From: SABI01 sp963678555
GTDB taxonomy: Bacteria > Spirochaetota > Spirochaetia > Sphaerochaetales > Sphaerochaetaceae
Reading direction: 5' to 3'
Assembly (NCBI GenBank): GCA_963678555.2
Contig: CAXXJA010000001.1
Location: 423,378-487,377 of the forward strand
DNA: 64,000 nucleotides
Shown here: one piece after another, positions 9,695 through 18,399 of the stretch
How the letters are laid out: each line of letters begins with the position of its first letter
Numbering within the stretch: the stretch's first letter is position 1
Translations under genes and position numbers: made by a program
Notes under the pieces: generated by a model
Seen by the model: only the letters and a program-made list of their open reading frames with translations
What the model was told of the DNA's origin: nothing
Database searches by the model: none

Positions 9695-10012
9695 ATGAGA
9701 AGAATCGCGTTTACGATGAAGTTGAAACCGGGTTTCCGCGATGAGTACAGACGGCGTCACGATGAAATATGGCCGGAACTGAAGAGCCTTCTCAAGGAGG
9801 CTGGCATCAGTGAGTATTCCATCTTTCTTGATGAGGACAGTGATACCCTCTTTGCCTTCCAGAAGATCAGCGAGGACTCTGCAGGCTCTCAGGATCTTGG
9901 AACGCATGAGATAGTCCAGCGATGGTGGGCGTATATGGCCGATATCATGGAAACTCGGGAGGATACATCTCCGGTCTCCCGGGACCTGACTGAGCTGTTC
10001 TACCTCGAATAG
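9695..10012 (+). CDS. rhaM: L-rhamnose mutarotase
   Basis: 105 residues, the usual length for RhaM/YiiL, which interconverts rhamnose anomers. Visible family features: RRIAFTMKLKPGFRDEYRRRHDEIWPEL split over residues 2-29 with the conserved His22 region, GISEYSIFLD, and the Trp pair in QRWWAYMADIM. The start is ATG 9695 after GGGGAG; longer readings upstream would run through the permease tail. It is the last gene of the transporter operon and supports a rhamnose-like substrate. A hairpin terminator follows at 10039. Confidence 0.88.
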   Translation: MRRIAFTMKLKPGFRDEYRRRHDEIWPELKSLLKEAGISEYSIFLDEDSDTLFAFQKISEDSAGSQDLGTHEIVQRWWAYMADIMETREDTSPVSRDLTELFYLE

Positions 10013-10038
10013 GTCCGGTCTGATTCCCACCTCTGTAA

Positions 10039-10074
10039 CACACAACATCCCCGGTTACCGGGGATGTGTTGTGG
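10039..10074. terminator. Hairpin terminator after rhaM
   Basis: Strong inverted repeat centred on CCCCGG-TTA-CCGGGG extended by CACAACAT / ATGTGTTGTG with a small bulge. It ends the transporter operon and may also serve the convergent tRNA-Val. Confidence 0.65.
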
Positions 10075-10096
10075 TCAGTGGTGTCTGGGTACTTGA

Positions 10097-10168
10097 TGAG
10101 ACCGATCGGGATTGAACCGATGACCCCTGCCGTGTGAAGGCAATGCTCTCCCGCTGAGCTACGGTCTC
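10097..10168 (-). tRNA. tRNA-Val (anticodon CAC)
   Basis: Full cloverleaf on the - strand: acceptor GAGACCG/CGGTCTC, D arm with AGCTCAGCGGGAGAGC, anticodon stem TTGCC/GGCAG with loop TTCACAC (anticodon CAC), T arm with GGTTCAATCC, discriminator A. CCA is not encoded. Confidence 0.93.
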
Positions 10169-10219
10169 GAACGAACTGTAGTGTATCCTTAAATTGCTAT
10201 CTCTGTCCAGAGGTTTTTG

Positions 10220-10248
10220 TTGCACATCTGTCTATGTTTGCCTATACT
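10220..10248 (+). promoter_or_regulatory. Promoter of the Crp/Fnr-family gene
   Basis: TTGCAC (10220-10225), 17-base spacer, TATACT (10243-10248). Transcription would start about 4 bases before the ATG at 10259, with no ribosome site. Confidence 0.55.
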
Positions 10249-10258
10249 GTTGTTGCCT

Positions 10259-10951
10259 ATGCAACAGATACTGGAATTACAGCCCTATTACCCAATGCTC
10301 TGTGCCTCTCACCTGTTCTCTGATATACGTCAAGAGGACATGGACCAGCTCCTGTACTGTCTGAAAGGGAGAAAGAAGGTCTATTCGGATGAGGAATTCA
10401 TCGTCCATGCAGAGGACGAACACGATGAGTTCGGCGTCGTTCTCGAGGGAACTGTGCAGTTGATCAATGAAGACCTGTTCGGTAACAGAAGCATCACTGC
10501 ACAGCTGAAGGCAGGGGAGATCTTCGGACAGATCGCCGCATCCGGCCAGGCAGCCTTCAGCCCGACCTCGGTTATCAGCGACGGTCCCTCTGTTATCATG
10601 TTTCTCTCCTTTTCCCTTCTGGTGGCACCCTGCACCCGTGCGTGTACCTTTCACTCGAGGATCATCGAGAACATGATGAACGTTCTTGCAAAACGGAATC
10701 TCCTGATGAATCAGAAGGTATCGATCCTCTCTCAGAGGACCATGCGGGAGAAACTGCTTGCCTACCTCCACATTCAGTCGAGAGAGCAGGGAAGTGATGA
10801 TTTCACCATCCCGTTCAACCGTGATGAGCTTGCTGACTTCCTGTGTGTCAACAGGAGCGCGCTGTCCCGGGAGATCACGAAGATGGTGGAGGATGGATTG
10901 ATCGAAACACACAGGAAACGGTTCATTCTCAATGAAACAACATTCTTCTAG
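10259..10951 (+). CDS. Crp/Fnr-family transcriptional regulator
   Basis: About 230 residues: an N-terminal cyclic-nucleotide-like beta barrel (about 25-130, with GVVLEGTVQLINEDLFGN and LKAGEIFGQIAA) and a C-terminal Crp-type winged helix (about 155-228, with FNRDELADFLCVNRSALSREI). No Fnr-type N-terminal cysteine cluster is present, so it is probably not an Fe-S oxygen sensor. ATG 10259 is chosen because the promoter -10 ends at 10248; the longer reading from 10217 would start inside the promoter. The aldehyde dehydrogenase gene starts 8 bases after it, so the two are one unit. Confidence 0.82.
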   Translation: MQQILELQPYYPMLCASHLFSDIRQEDMDQLLYCLKGRKKVYSDEEFIVHAEDEHDEFGVVLEGTVQLINEDLFGNRSITAQLKAGEIFGQIAASGQAAFSPTSVISDGPSVIMFLSFSLLVAPCTRACTFHSRIIENMMNVLAKRNLLMNQKVSILSQRTMREKLLAYLHIQSREQGSDDFTIPFNRDELADFLCVNRSALSREITKMVEDGLIETHRKRFILNETTFF

Positions 10952-10959
10952 GGGGAAGT

Positions 10960-12318
10960 ATGATACTACACAACATCGTTGAAACACAGAGGAACTATTA
11001 CCTGAGCGGTATCACCCGCACCTATGAATTCCGTCGTCTCCAGCTGAACACCCTGCTCAACACGCTGATGGCACACCGTGAGCAGATGGAAGCTGCGCTG
11101 TATCAGGATCTTCACAAGAGTGCACATGAGTCGTATATGAGTGAGATATCACTCATTCTGGAAGAAATTCGATACACACTGAAGCATCTGAAGCAATGGA
11201 TGAGACCGAAGAGGGTGTTTCCCTCACTCGGCCAGATGCCCTCCTCTGTGAGGATACACCGTGAACCCAAGGGAGTCGTGCTGATCATGAGTCCCTGGAA
11301 CTATCCTCTTCTGCTCACTCTGTCACCCCTTGTCGGTGCCATAGCGGCAGGCAACTGTACGGTTGTGAAACCTTCCGCCTACAGCCCTGCAAGCAGTGCA
11401 CTGATCAAGGAACTGCTTGAGCAGGTGTTCCCTCCTGAATATGTTTACATCGTGCAGGGTGGCAGAGAGGAGAATACCGCACTTCTCAAGGAGCGGTTCG
11501 ACCATATCTTCTTCACCGGCAGTACCGAAGTAGGAAAGGTGGTGATGCGCGCGGCGAGTGAATATCTCACGCCCGTCACGCTGGAGCTCGGAGGAAAATC
11601 TCCCGCCATCGTGGATGCCACGGCTGACATCGCTTCCACTGCCAGGAAGATCGTCTTCGGGAAGCTCATCAATGCCGGTCAGACCTGTATCGCTCCCGAT
11701 CATCTCTATGTCGACCGTCGGGTGGCTGATGATCTCATCGATGCAATCCGGATGGAACTGAAACATGCACTGGGGGATGATCCCATCTCCTATGAGGATT
11801 ATCCTTCAATCATCAACCGGAAACAGTTCGACCGTCTCAGTTCTCTCCTGTCTGATCAGAAGATCATTCTTGGAGGCCGATGTGAGTTCCCCAGGTTCGA
11901 GCCGACCCTCCTGTACCCGTCTTCCGATGCTCCCGTTATGGATACCGAAATCTTCGGGCCCATTCTCCCCATCCTCACCTTCAATACGGTCGATGAGGTG
12001 ATCGATATCCTCAAGAGAGAGGAAAAACCTCTTGCTCTGTATCTGTTCACACAGGATGCGGCGGTTAAAAGGAGTGTTGTCGGTTCGCTCAGTTACGGGG
12101 GCGGATGCATCAATGATACCATCGTCCATATCGCATCTAACCGGACCCCGTTCGGTGGAGTGGGGATGAGCGGAATGGGTTCATACCATGGGAAGCGTTC
12201 GTTCCTCACCTTCTCTCATGAGAAGACTATCGTCGATAAATGGTCGCTGTTCGACCTGACGGTCAGATACCATCCCTATACTGAAGCGAAGGAGAGGCTC
12301 CTTAGACGTCTTCTGTGA
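10960..12318 (+). CDS. Aldehyde dehydrogenase, class 3-like
   Basis: 452 residues, the length of short ALDH3-type enzymes that oxidise aldehydes with NAD(P). Visible: the fold entry motif SPWNYPLLL near residue 110, the cofactor motif FTGSTEVGK near 185, catalytic Glu in LELGGKSP near 208, catalytic Cys in NAGQTCIAPDH near 243, and EIFGPILPI near 330. It ends with a basic amphipathic C-terminus. It is co-transcribed with the Crp/Fnr regulator, which likely controls it. The substrate is not evident. Confidence 0.9.
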   Translation: MILHNIVETQRNYYLSGITRTYEFRRLQLNTLLNTLMAHREQMEAALYQDLHKSAHESYMSEISLILEEIRYTLKHLKQWMRPKRVFPSLGQMPSSVRIHREPKGVVLIMSPWNYPLLLTLSPLVGAIAAGNCTVVKPSAYSPASSALIKELLEQVFPPEYVYIVQGGREENTALLKERFDHIFFTGSTEVGKVVMRAASEYLTPVTLELGGKSPAIVDATADIASTARKIVFGKLINAGQTCIAPDHLYVDRRVADDLIDAIRMELKHALGDDPISYEDYPSIINRKQFDRLSSLLSDQKIILGGRCEFPRFEPTLLYPSSDAPVMDTEIFGPILPILTFNTVDEVIDILKREEKPLALYLFTQDAAVKRSVVGSLSYGGGCINDTIVHIASNRTPFGGVGMSGMGSYHGKRSFLTFSHEKTIVDKWSLFDLTVRYHPYTEAKERLLRRLL

Positions 12319-12333
12319 CCTGATTTCAGACGT

Positions 12334-13830
12334 TCAGGAGGTCGGGCCCCGTACAAGGTCGATGATCTCGAGAGCCCCGGGGTGCCAGGATGCGGGGACC
12401 CCGTATCGGTCTCCTCCTCCGTGTTTCAGTTCGATCGGCGGGAGCCCCGGCTGAACCAGGGTGAGAACCGGTCTCACAGACGTCAGAGTGTAGAGCGAGA
12501 GTACCGTATCCGTTCTGTAGGCCAGGTTTTCATCAGTGTATCGCCCGACTGCCTCCACCCGGCTGGTGATCGTCACGATCAGGTCGATATCCTGCGGGGT
12601 AGAATAGGTGTCATGATAAGTGAAGAACTCGGGGGTCTCCTCCCTCAGGTCTACAAACAGCAGATTGGATCCCTCTATGTCAGGAGTGCTTCCGAATGCA
12701 GGATTTCCCTGTTGCAGGGTTGATATGACGCCCCCGAAAAAGTTCTGAGCCGCTGTCCTTTCCTCTCGATCCAGTGCGGTGAAATGGGTGCCTCCATCGG
12801 TCATAGTCTCTCCGCAGACGGCAAACCTGTGTCGTGTGGAGAGTCGTATGGCATACCAGCGGTCCATGTCGAATCCGTTGCGGTAGAACACGAGGTCGTC
12901 TGCCATATGGAGAGCAGAGGCCTTGTCAGAACTTAATGTTGCTATGCAGGTCCCGTCAAGGTTCGATGCGTACAGACCCCCTCCTTCGGCGGCTATGATC
13001 ATGCACTCATCGCTGATAGCATATTCATCAGCTCTGAGAACGGAAGCCTTCTCCCGTTTCCCTTCACCGTCAAGTGATGCCCGGATAACGTTTCCACCGG
13101 ACCGGTAGAACAGATACGACCCGGAGACCTGGGAATCGGTGAACGGTCCTCCCGTCATCCGGAAGGTCCGTTTCAGAGTTGTACGGTCGTAGATGTCAAT
13201 ATTCTGCAAGCCATCGGTTTCACTGATGATGTATATATGCTGCTCATCGATGCTGAGAAGTCTGCCGGCCTCGAACAGCAGCTGCTGTTCGCTGCGGTCA
13301 GCGGGATTGATCCGATACACATTACCCTCAGTGTCACTGTAATACCCGATACCGTCAAAGAACTGAAAGGAGGATGCCTTCCGGTCGGTTATCGGTTCGG
13401 TGATGAATGTATCAAGGTCCAGGACACTCGGGTACCCTGAACTGTCGAGGAGATAGATGGCGTGGTCGTCCGCGGCTACCATCACCCCATCCATCTCTGC
13501 AATGAAACTGTAATGGGTATAGTAGTTATCCAGATGCTCCAGAGGGAGGGTCTGAAGGTAGTTCAGAGTTGTCTCGTCATCGAATACCATCCTCTGCACG
13601 ACATGCAGTGCATCCCCTTCCAGAAGAATCTCTCCTCCGTTACGGATATTGCTCGGATTGTTCCCCCTCCTGTCGCCATACGGGTCCAGGGTGTTAACAT
13701 TTACCCGGTTTTCCATCTCACGTGCTACCTTGCCGTCGATGATAAGAGTCTCGTTGTGTGCACAGGAGAAGGAGAGGAGAATCAGTGCGCTGACGGCTGG
13801 TATGGCAAGCTGTATGAGTTTCCTGTTCAT
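12334..13830 (-). CDS. Predicted lipoprotein, beta-propeller-like
   Basis: About 498 residues with a signal peptide and lipobox LSFSC near residue 22, so it is probably anchored to a membrane facing the periplasm. The body has repeated short strand motifs such as DDHAIYLLDSSG, GIGYYSDTEGNVYRI, HIYIISETDGL, GSYLFYRSGGNVIRA and GGGLYASNLDG, typical of a multi-bladed propeller. I chose the ATG at 13830; the ATG at 13857 gives nine more residues, and neither has a clear ribosome site. It converges with the aldehyde dehydrogenase gene, leaving 15 bases between. No specific function recognised. Confidence 0.7.
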   Translation of the reverse strand: MNRKLIQLAIPAVSALILLSFSCAHNETLIIDGKVAREMENRVNVNTLDPYGDRRGNNPSNIRNGGEILLEGDALHVVQRMVFDDETTLNYLQTLPLEHLDNYYTHYSFIAEMDGVMVAADDHAIYLLDSSGYPSVLDLDTFITEPITDRKASSFQFFDGIGYYSDTEGNVYRINPADRSEQQLLFEAGRLLSIDEQHIYIISETDGLQNIDIYDRTTLKRTFRMTGGPFTDSQVSGSYLFYRSGGNVIRASLDGEGKREKASVLRADEYAISDECMIIAAEGGGLYASNLDGTCIATLSSDKASALHMADDLVFYRNGFDMDRWYAIRLSTRHRFAVCGETMTDGGTHFTALDREERTAAQNFFGGVISTLQQGNPAFGSTPDIEGSNLLFVDLREETPEFFTYHDTYSTPQDIDLIVTITSRVEAVGRYTDENLAYRTDTVLSLYTLTSVRPVLTLVQPGLPPIELKHGGGDRYGVPASWHPGALEIIDLVRGPTS

Positions 13831-14116
13831 GGTGTACTTCTTCTGGCTCCTTATCATTCGGACAGGTGCGTGCGGGGGCTCTCATGTGGTTTATACAGTC
13901 CGTCCCTGTCAGTCTACCATGATTTTCTGAGGTGGAACAGATACTTCTGCCGATCATGCCCTCAGCTTTCCCCGGTATCAGGTCGGGGTGTCTGCTTTTA
14001 CGGTACCCTCCGCGGCGTTTCTGCACCGGGATTCTTTCCTGAGAATCGTATTTTCTTCTGGTTCAAGGCTCCTGACCTGTGGTAGAGTATCCCCATTACA
14101 AGAAGAAGGAAGGGCT

Positions 14117-14623
14117 ATGGGAACTATTGAAGGACGATTGAGTGAGAGGGATATGGAACTGCTGTATGAGACCGCACGGATCGCCAGCGAATCACGGGCG
14201 GGAGGGGATCATCCGTTCGGAGCACTCATCGCTGACAGAGACGGGAACATCATCATGGAACAGACCAATACCGTGAATACCGAGCATAACGATTGCGGGC
14301 ATGCAGAGACCGAGGCCCTTATCAAGGCATCGAAGAAGTATGACCGTGAGTTTCTTCGCGGCTGCACTCTCTACACTTCCATCGAGCCGTGTGCCATGTG
14401 CACCGGAGCCCTCTACTGGTCGAATGTCGGGAGGCTGGTCTATGGTCTGACCGAAGAGAAACTGCTTGAACTTACCGGAAGCAATCCCGAGAACCCTACA
14501 TTCTCTCTACCCTGCAGGGAGGTCATCGACAGAGGACAGAAGGATATCGAAGTGGTCGGTCCCGTAGAGGACGCAGATTTCGAGAAGCGCGTGGTCGAGG
14601 ATCACCTCGGCTTCTGGGATTGA
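14117..14623 (+). CDS. Nucleoside/nucleobase deaminase (cytidine deaminase-like fold)
   Basis: 168 residues with both zinc motifs of the CDA/TadA/GuaD superfamily: HAETE near residue 58 (proton shuttle Glu) and PCAMC near residue 93. HPFGALIADRDGN precedes them. The start is ATG 14117 after an AAGGAAGGG ribosome site; the longer upstream reading lacks family similarity. It couples by a four-base overlap to an MtnA-like gene and then an MTA-phosphorylase-like gene, so the substrate is probably a purine base or nucleoside released by that pathway. Guanine deaminase or a TadA-like role cannot be excluded. Confidence 0.8.
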   Translation: MGTIEGRLSERDMELLYETARIASESRAGGDHPFGALIADRDGNIIMEQTNTVNTEHNDCGHAETEALIKASKKYDREFLRGCTLYTSIEPCAMCTGALYWSNVGRLVYGLTEEKLLELTGSNPENPTFSLPCREVIDRGQKDIEVVGPVEDADFEKRVVEDHLGFWD

Positions 14624-15687
14624 CTATTACGATGTTCCGGGAGAACGATCTGCCGAGGATACTCCGTAAGGAGGTGATAGCATCCCTCTGCGACGGGAAT
14701 GTACGTATTCACAACCGGAAGGTATATCCCGGAAGGGATGAGTATGTGAGTGTATCTTCGGTAGAAGAGATTGCCGATGCGATGCGTCAGATGGTGACGC
14801 AGGGTGGCGGTATCCTGCGCCTTTCCCTTGTCGCTCTGCTGTTCATCGCCGAGCAGATGGCCGGGGGCAAGCTTCCCCTGTCACCGCAGGAGTTCACGAG
14901 GCAGCTTGCTCTAATCAAGGATGCCCGCAGGACCAATACCACGAGCCACAGGATCCTTGATGACCTTACCGATTCGCTCGTTCGCGAGGGGGCGTTCTCT
15001 GATGCTGAGCGTCTTATTGCTCTCAGCAGACGCATGGTGAAAGAGGTCGAAGACTCCTTCGATACAGTCTATGACAGTATGAGTGACCTCGGTGCTGACC
15101 TGATTCAGGACGGGGAAGGAATTTTCACTACCTGTTTCGCTGAGCATACGTTCATTCTCTCACTTCTCAAGGCGTACCGCAGCGGCAAGAGGATCCAGGT
15201 CTATGTTCCCGAGACTCGTCCCTATATGCAAGGTGCACGTCTGACCGCTCCGAGCCTGCAGGAGCTTGGCATCCCGGTAACGCTGATGAGCGATGCCATG
15301 GCGGCTCACCTGATCCAGGCCGGATTGATCCACCGGTATATGAGCGCCGCTGATACGGTGTGCATGGACGGCTCTGCCGCGAACAAGGTGGGAACCCTCA
15401 CCAACGCGATCCTGTGCAGCCACTATCATCTTCCATTCCACCTGTTTGCAGTCTCCCCCGACCGGACGAAACAGCGCATGGAGGATATCGAGATCGAGTA
15501 CCGGGACCCCGAAGAGCTCCTCACCTTCAGAGGGGAGAGAACCAGTGCCCCGGGAGTACAGGGGATCTACCCTGCCTTTGACACGATCCCCCCCTCTCTG
15601 ATCACCTCGATCATAACACCCCGGGGAGTGCTCAAGCCAGAGGATGTAGGGATGCGGTATGCGGCAAATGAAGGAGAAGGCCTATGA
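14620..15687 (+). CDS. MtnA/eIF2B-family sugar-phosphate isomerase, divergent
   Basis: 355 residues. The second half matches the methylthioribose-1-phosphate isomerase family: TTCFAEHT (position of the catalytic Cys), YVPETRPYMQGARLTA, GIPVTLMSDAMAAHLI and NKVGT. The segment that normally reads GADRIAANGDVANKIGT is shortened to CMDGSAANKVGT, about seven residues fewer, keeping one Asp. The start is TTG 14620, overlapping the deaminase stop; ATG 14632 is the alternative and neither has a strong ribosome site. It sits between the deaminase and a phosphorylase, so it likely isomerises the sugar phosphate the phosphorylase releases. Confidence 0.72.
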   Translation: MTITMFRENDLPRILRKEVIASLCDGNVRIHNRKVYPGRDEYVSVSSVEEIADAMRQMVTQGGGILRLSLVALLFIAEQMAGGKLPLSPQEFTRQLALIKDARRTNTTSHRILDDLTDSLVREGAFSDAERLIALSRRMVKEVEDSFDTVYDSMSDLGADLIQDGEGIFTTCFAEHTFILSLLKAYRSGKRIQVYVPETRPYMQGARLTAPSLQELGIPVTLMSDAMAAHLIQAGLIHRYMSAADTVCMDGSAANKVGTLTNAILCSHYHLPFHLFAVSPDRTKQRMEDIEIEYRDPEELLTFRGERTSAPGVQGIYPAFDTIPPSLITSIITPRGVLKPEDVGMRYAANEGEGL

Positions 15688-16403
15688 AAGGTGCAGTGAT
15701 CGGTGGAACCGGGTGTCAGTCGTTTCTCCCTTCCAGCGTGCGAGAGCGTATCGTACACAGCCGCTATGGAGAAGTGATCCTGTACGAAGATGATGATATC
15801 TTCTATCTCCTTCGTCACCGGTCCGGCCACACCGTGCCTCCCCACCTGGTCGAGTATCGTGCACACATCGATGCACTGAAGAGCCTCGGTGTTCAGCGTG
15901 CAGTGGCCATCTACGCGGTCGGGTCCATTACCGAAGTGCTCAGGCCGGGCACTTCGGGTGTCATGTCTCAGTTCATCGATCTCACCTCAGGGCGGATGAA
16001 CACCTTCTACAGTGACCGGGGGCAGAATTTCCGTCATACGCCGATGGATGAACCCTATTCACGGTCTCTCACTCAGGCGCTGATCGAACAGGGTACCCGT
16101 GACGGTATTGCTCTGGCCCGGGACCTCACCTACGTGTGCACAAACGGACCGCGCCTTGAGACTGCTGCCGAGATAGCGATGTACAGATCCTTCGGAGCCG
16201 ACGTGGTCGGAATGACCGCCGGTACTGAGACCTCACTCGCCTGCGAAGCAGGTATAGAATTCGCGGGGCTCGCCTATTCGATCAACTGGGCGGCAGGGGT
16301 CGGCGGATCAGAGGTCACCTTCATCGATGATGATATGATAGAACACCTTACAGGTGGTCTTACCGCCCTTGCCCGTGCCACTCTCACTCTCGTATCCCCG
16401 TGA
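15684..16403 (+). CDS. Methylthioadenosine phosphorylase-like (PNP/MTAP family 2)
   Basis: 239 residues. Family features: GGTGCQSF at the phosphate loop, LRHRSGHTVPPHLVEYRA, the GS pair in AVGSITE, and GPRLETAAEI with FGADVVGMT, matching MTAP/PNP enzymes that phosphorolyse 5-deoxy-nucleosides to a base and sugar 1-phosphate. It overlaps the MtnA-like gene by four bases. Together the three genes could salvage methylthioadenosine or deoxyadenosine, and the polyamine transporter on the facing strand fits, since polyamine synthesis makes methylthioadenosine. This grouping is inference. Confidence 0.78.
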   Translation: MKGAVIGGTGCQSFLPSSVRERIVHSRYGEVILYEDDDIFYLLRHRSGHTVPPHLVEYRAHIDALKSLGVQRAVAIYAVGSITEVLRPGTSGVMSQFIDLTSGRMNTFYSDRGQNFRHTPMDEPYSRSLTQALIEQGTRDGIALARDLTYVCTNGPRLETAAEIAMYRSFGADVVGMTAGTETSLACEAGIEFAGLAYSINWAAGVGGSEVTFIDDDMIEHLTGGLTALARATLTLVSP

Positions 16404-16438
16404 TGCTGAAGAGATGAAAGCTCAGGGGACTGCAAAGG

Positions 16439-17518
16439 TCAGTCGTCGTATCGGATTGTTTGCCAGAACTCATCGTAGAGAGCAAGATTCTCACCGAGAT
16501 CCATCTTCAGTTCATAGGTTGCCAGTGCATCCCTGCTGTAGATCGGCATGGTCGTCCGGTACTGTTCCGCTTCGGTATTGACAGTCGATGGAAACCGGAA
16601 ACGGTCAAGGAACTGCGCATACATCTCAGGACGGTGGATGAAGTTGATGAACTGATGAGCCAGGTCCACATGCTTTGCCGTGACAGGGATCATCATGGAG
16701 TCAAGATACATCGGGCCACCCTCCTCGGGAAGGAAGAAGTCCACATCATCCCACCTGTCCTGTTCCAGTTCCTCAAACACCGCCTCGCCATACCCGTGGA
16801 CGACCGAGAACTCTCCACTGCTGAATGCCTTTGCGAAGCCTTCCGCATCAAACTTGACGATGTTAGGTTTCCACTGTTCGTTGATCAGACGGGTCGCCTC
16901 TTCAAGTTCCGAGGGGTTCACTGAATTGACCGAGTATCCCAGGTGAGCGAGGGCCGCACCCATCACCTCCCTCATATCATCGAGCATGCTCATCCTGTTT
17001 TTCAGACGGCTGTCCGAAAAGATGGACCAGTCCTTCGGGTAGTCGACCAGAGCCCCTTTCATCACAGCGATCCCGCTGGCACCCATATAGTACGGCACAC
17101 TGTAGGCCATATCAGGATCGTAGGTAGCCTTCTGCCGTACCAGCGGTGAGATATAGGCCAGATTATCAAGTTTCTCATGGTCGAGGGGAAGGACCATCTT
17201 CTCGCGGATCATGATCTCCGCATAGTCCTGGCTGGGGAACACCACATCATACCCGCTGCCGCCCCCTTTGAGTTTCGCGAACATGTCTTCATTGCTCGCA
17301 AAGTAATCGAGTACGACCTGTACTCCGTACTCCTCTTCGAACGCCTCGATGACCGACTCCGGTGTGTAGTAGGTCCAGTTGAACAGGTAGAGGGTGTTGT
17401 CAGCCTTTGCTGTTCTGCTTCCTGCTTCCTCCTTCGCACATCCGGTGGTGAACAGGAGCAGGAACGAAAAGAGTGCGGTGAACAGCACGTACGACATCAT
17501 TGTTCTGTTGTGATTCAT
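16439..17518 (-). CDS. potD: Spermidine/putrescine-binding lipoprotein
   Basis: About 359 residues with a lipobox (LFTTGC) near residue 26 and the PotD/PotF binding fold: LYLFNWTYYTPESVIEAF, YDVVFPSQDYAEIMI, WSIFSDSRLKNRMSMLDDMREV and FINFIHRPEMYAQF. GGAGG lies six bases before ATG 17518, so this start is preferred over 17530. It is the last gene of a potA-B-C-D order on the - strand and converges with the phosphorylase gene. Confidence 0.88.
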   Translation of the reverse strand: MNHNRTMMSYVLFTALFSFLLLFTTGCAKEEAGSRTAKADNTLYLFNWTYYTPESVIEAFEEEYGVQVVLDYFASNEDMFAKLKGGGSGYDVVFPSQDYAEIMIREKMVLPLDHEKLDNLAYISPLVRQKATYDPDMAYSVPYYMGASGIAVMKGALVDYPKDWSIFSDSRLKNRMSMLDDMREVMGAALAHLGYSVNSVNPSELEEATRLINEQWKPNIVKFDAEGFAKAFSSGEFSVVHGYGEAVFEELEQDRWDDVDFFLPEEGGPMYLDSMMIPVTAKHVDLAHQFINFIHRPEMYAQFLDRFRFPSTVNTEAEQYRTTMPIYSRDALATYELKMDLGENLALYDEFWQTIRYDD

Positions 17519-17595
17519 GGTAGCCTCCATGAGGTGAAATAGTAACGTACGGGAGTGCCCTACGGTCCTGCCCCGTACGCCGGAAAAACCCGTTG

Positions 17596-18399
17596 TCAGC
17601 TCGAAGCCGCGATCGTCTTGAGAAACCGTCTCAAGGAGAATGCGATGAGCATGATCGAAAGAATCAGGACAAAGGAGAGAGCGTTGATGACCGGAGAGAC
17701 TCCATAGCGGATCATCGAATATACGTACAGGGGAAGGGTCGTGGATCCCGGACCTGAGACGAAGAACGTGATGACGAAGTCTTCGAGCGACATCGTCACC
17801 GCCATCAGGAACCCGCTCAGCATACCGGGAAGAATCGACGGGATCACCACCTTGATGAGACTCTGAGCCTCGTTCGCTCCCAAATCGCGTGCCGCCTCGA
17901 CAGTGGAGACATCGAACTCTTCCAGCCGAGCAGTGACAAGCAGGTAGACGAAGGGGAGGTTGAAACTCGTGTGTGCGATAAAGATGGTGACAAGTCCGAG
18001 AGGAAGTCTGACAGCGGAGAAGAAGATAAGCATCGAAATACCTATGATCACCTCAGGCAGTACCATGGGAAGGAAGCTCAGCAACTGGATATAGTGCCGT
18101 CCGCGGAAGCGGTACCACATGATTCCGATCGCTGCCGTACTTGCCAGCACCGTTGCGACCGCCGCACTCGAGAGGGCTATCACAGCGCTGTTCAGAAAGG
18201 CGCTCCACAATGCATCAGAGGCAAAAAAGAGCTGTTCATACCACTTCAGAGAGAACGTCGTGAACTCCATGGACTTCGACGCACTGAATGAATAGGTAAT
18301 GATGACGAACAGGGGAAGGAAGAGAAACAGAATCACCAGAATAAGCACCGCATTGGCGAAGGTAGATCCGTGCCGTGAGGTAAAGGGTATTCTGTTCAT
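17596..18399 (-). CDS. potC: Polyamine ABC transporter permease
   Basis: 267 residues with six membrane segments and the binding-protein-dependent permease loop EAARDLGANEAQSLIKVVIPSI near residue 190. The ATG at 18399 overlaps the stop of potB by four bases; the open frame continues upstream to 19275 but that part is a shadow of potB. It belongs to the spermidine/putrescine PotC group by position and by TFSLKWYEQLF before the second helix. Confidence 0.88.
   Translation of the reverse strand: MNRIPFTSRHGSTFANAVLILVILFLFLPLFVIITYSFSASKSMEFTTFSLKWYEQLFFASDALWSAFLNSAVIALSSAAVATVLASTAAIGIMWYRFRGRHYIQLLSFLPMVLPEVIIGISMLIFFSAVRLPLGLVTIFIAHTSFNLPFVYLLVTARLEEFDVSTVEAARDLGANEAQSLIKVVIPSILPGMLSGFLMAVTMSLEDFVITFFVSGPGSTTLPLYVYSMIRYGVSPVINALSFVLILSIMLIAFSLRRFLKTIAASS

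Noticed and set aside
12382..12723. A 113-residue + strand open frame
   Set aside because: It lies antisense within the lipoprotein gene and has no ribosome site or family features.
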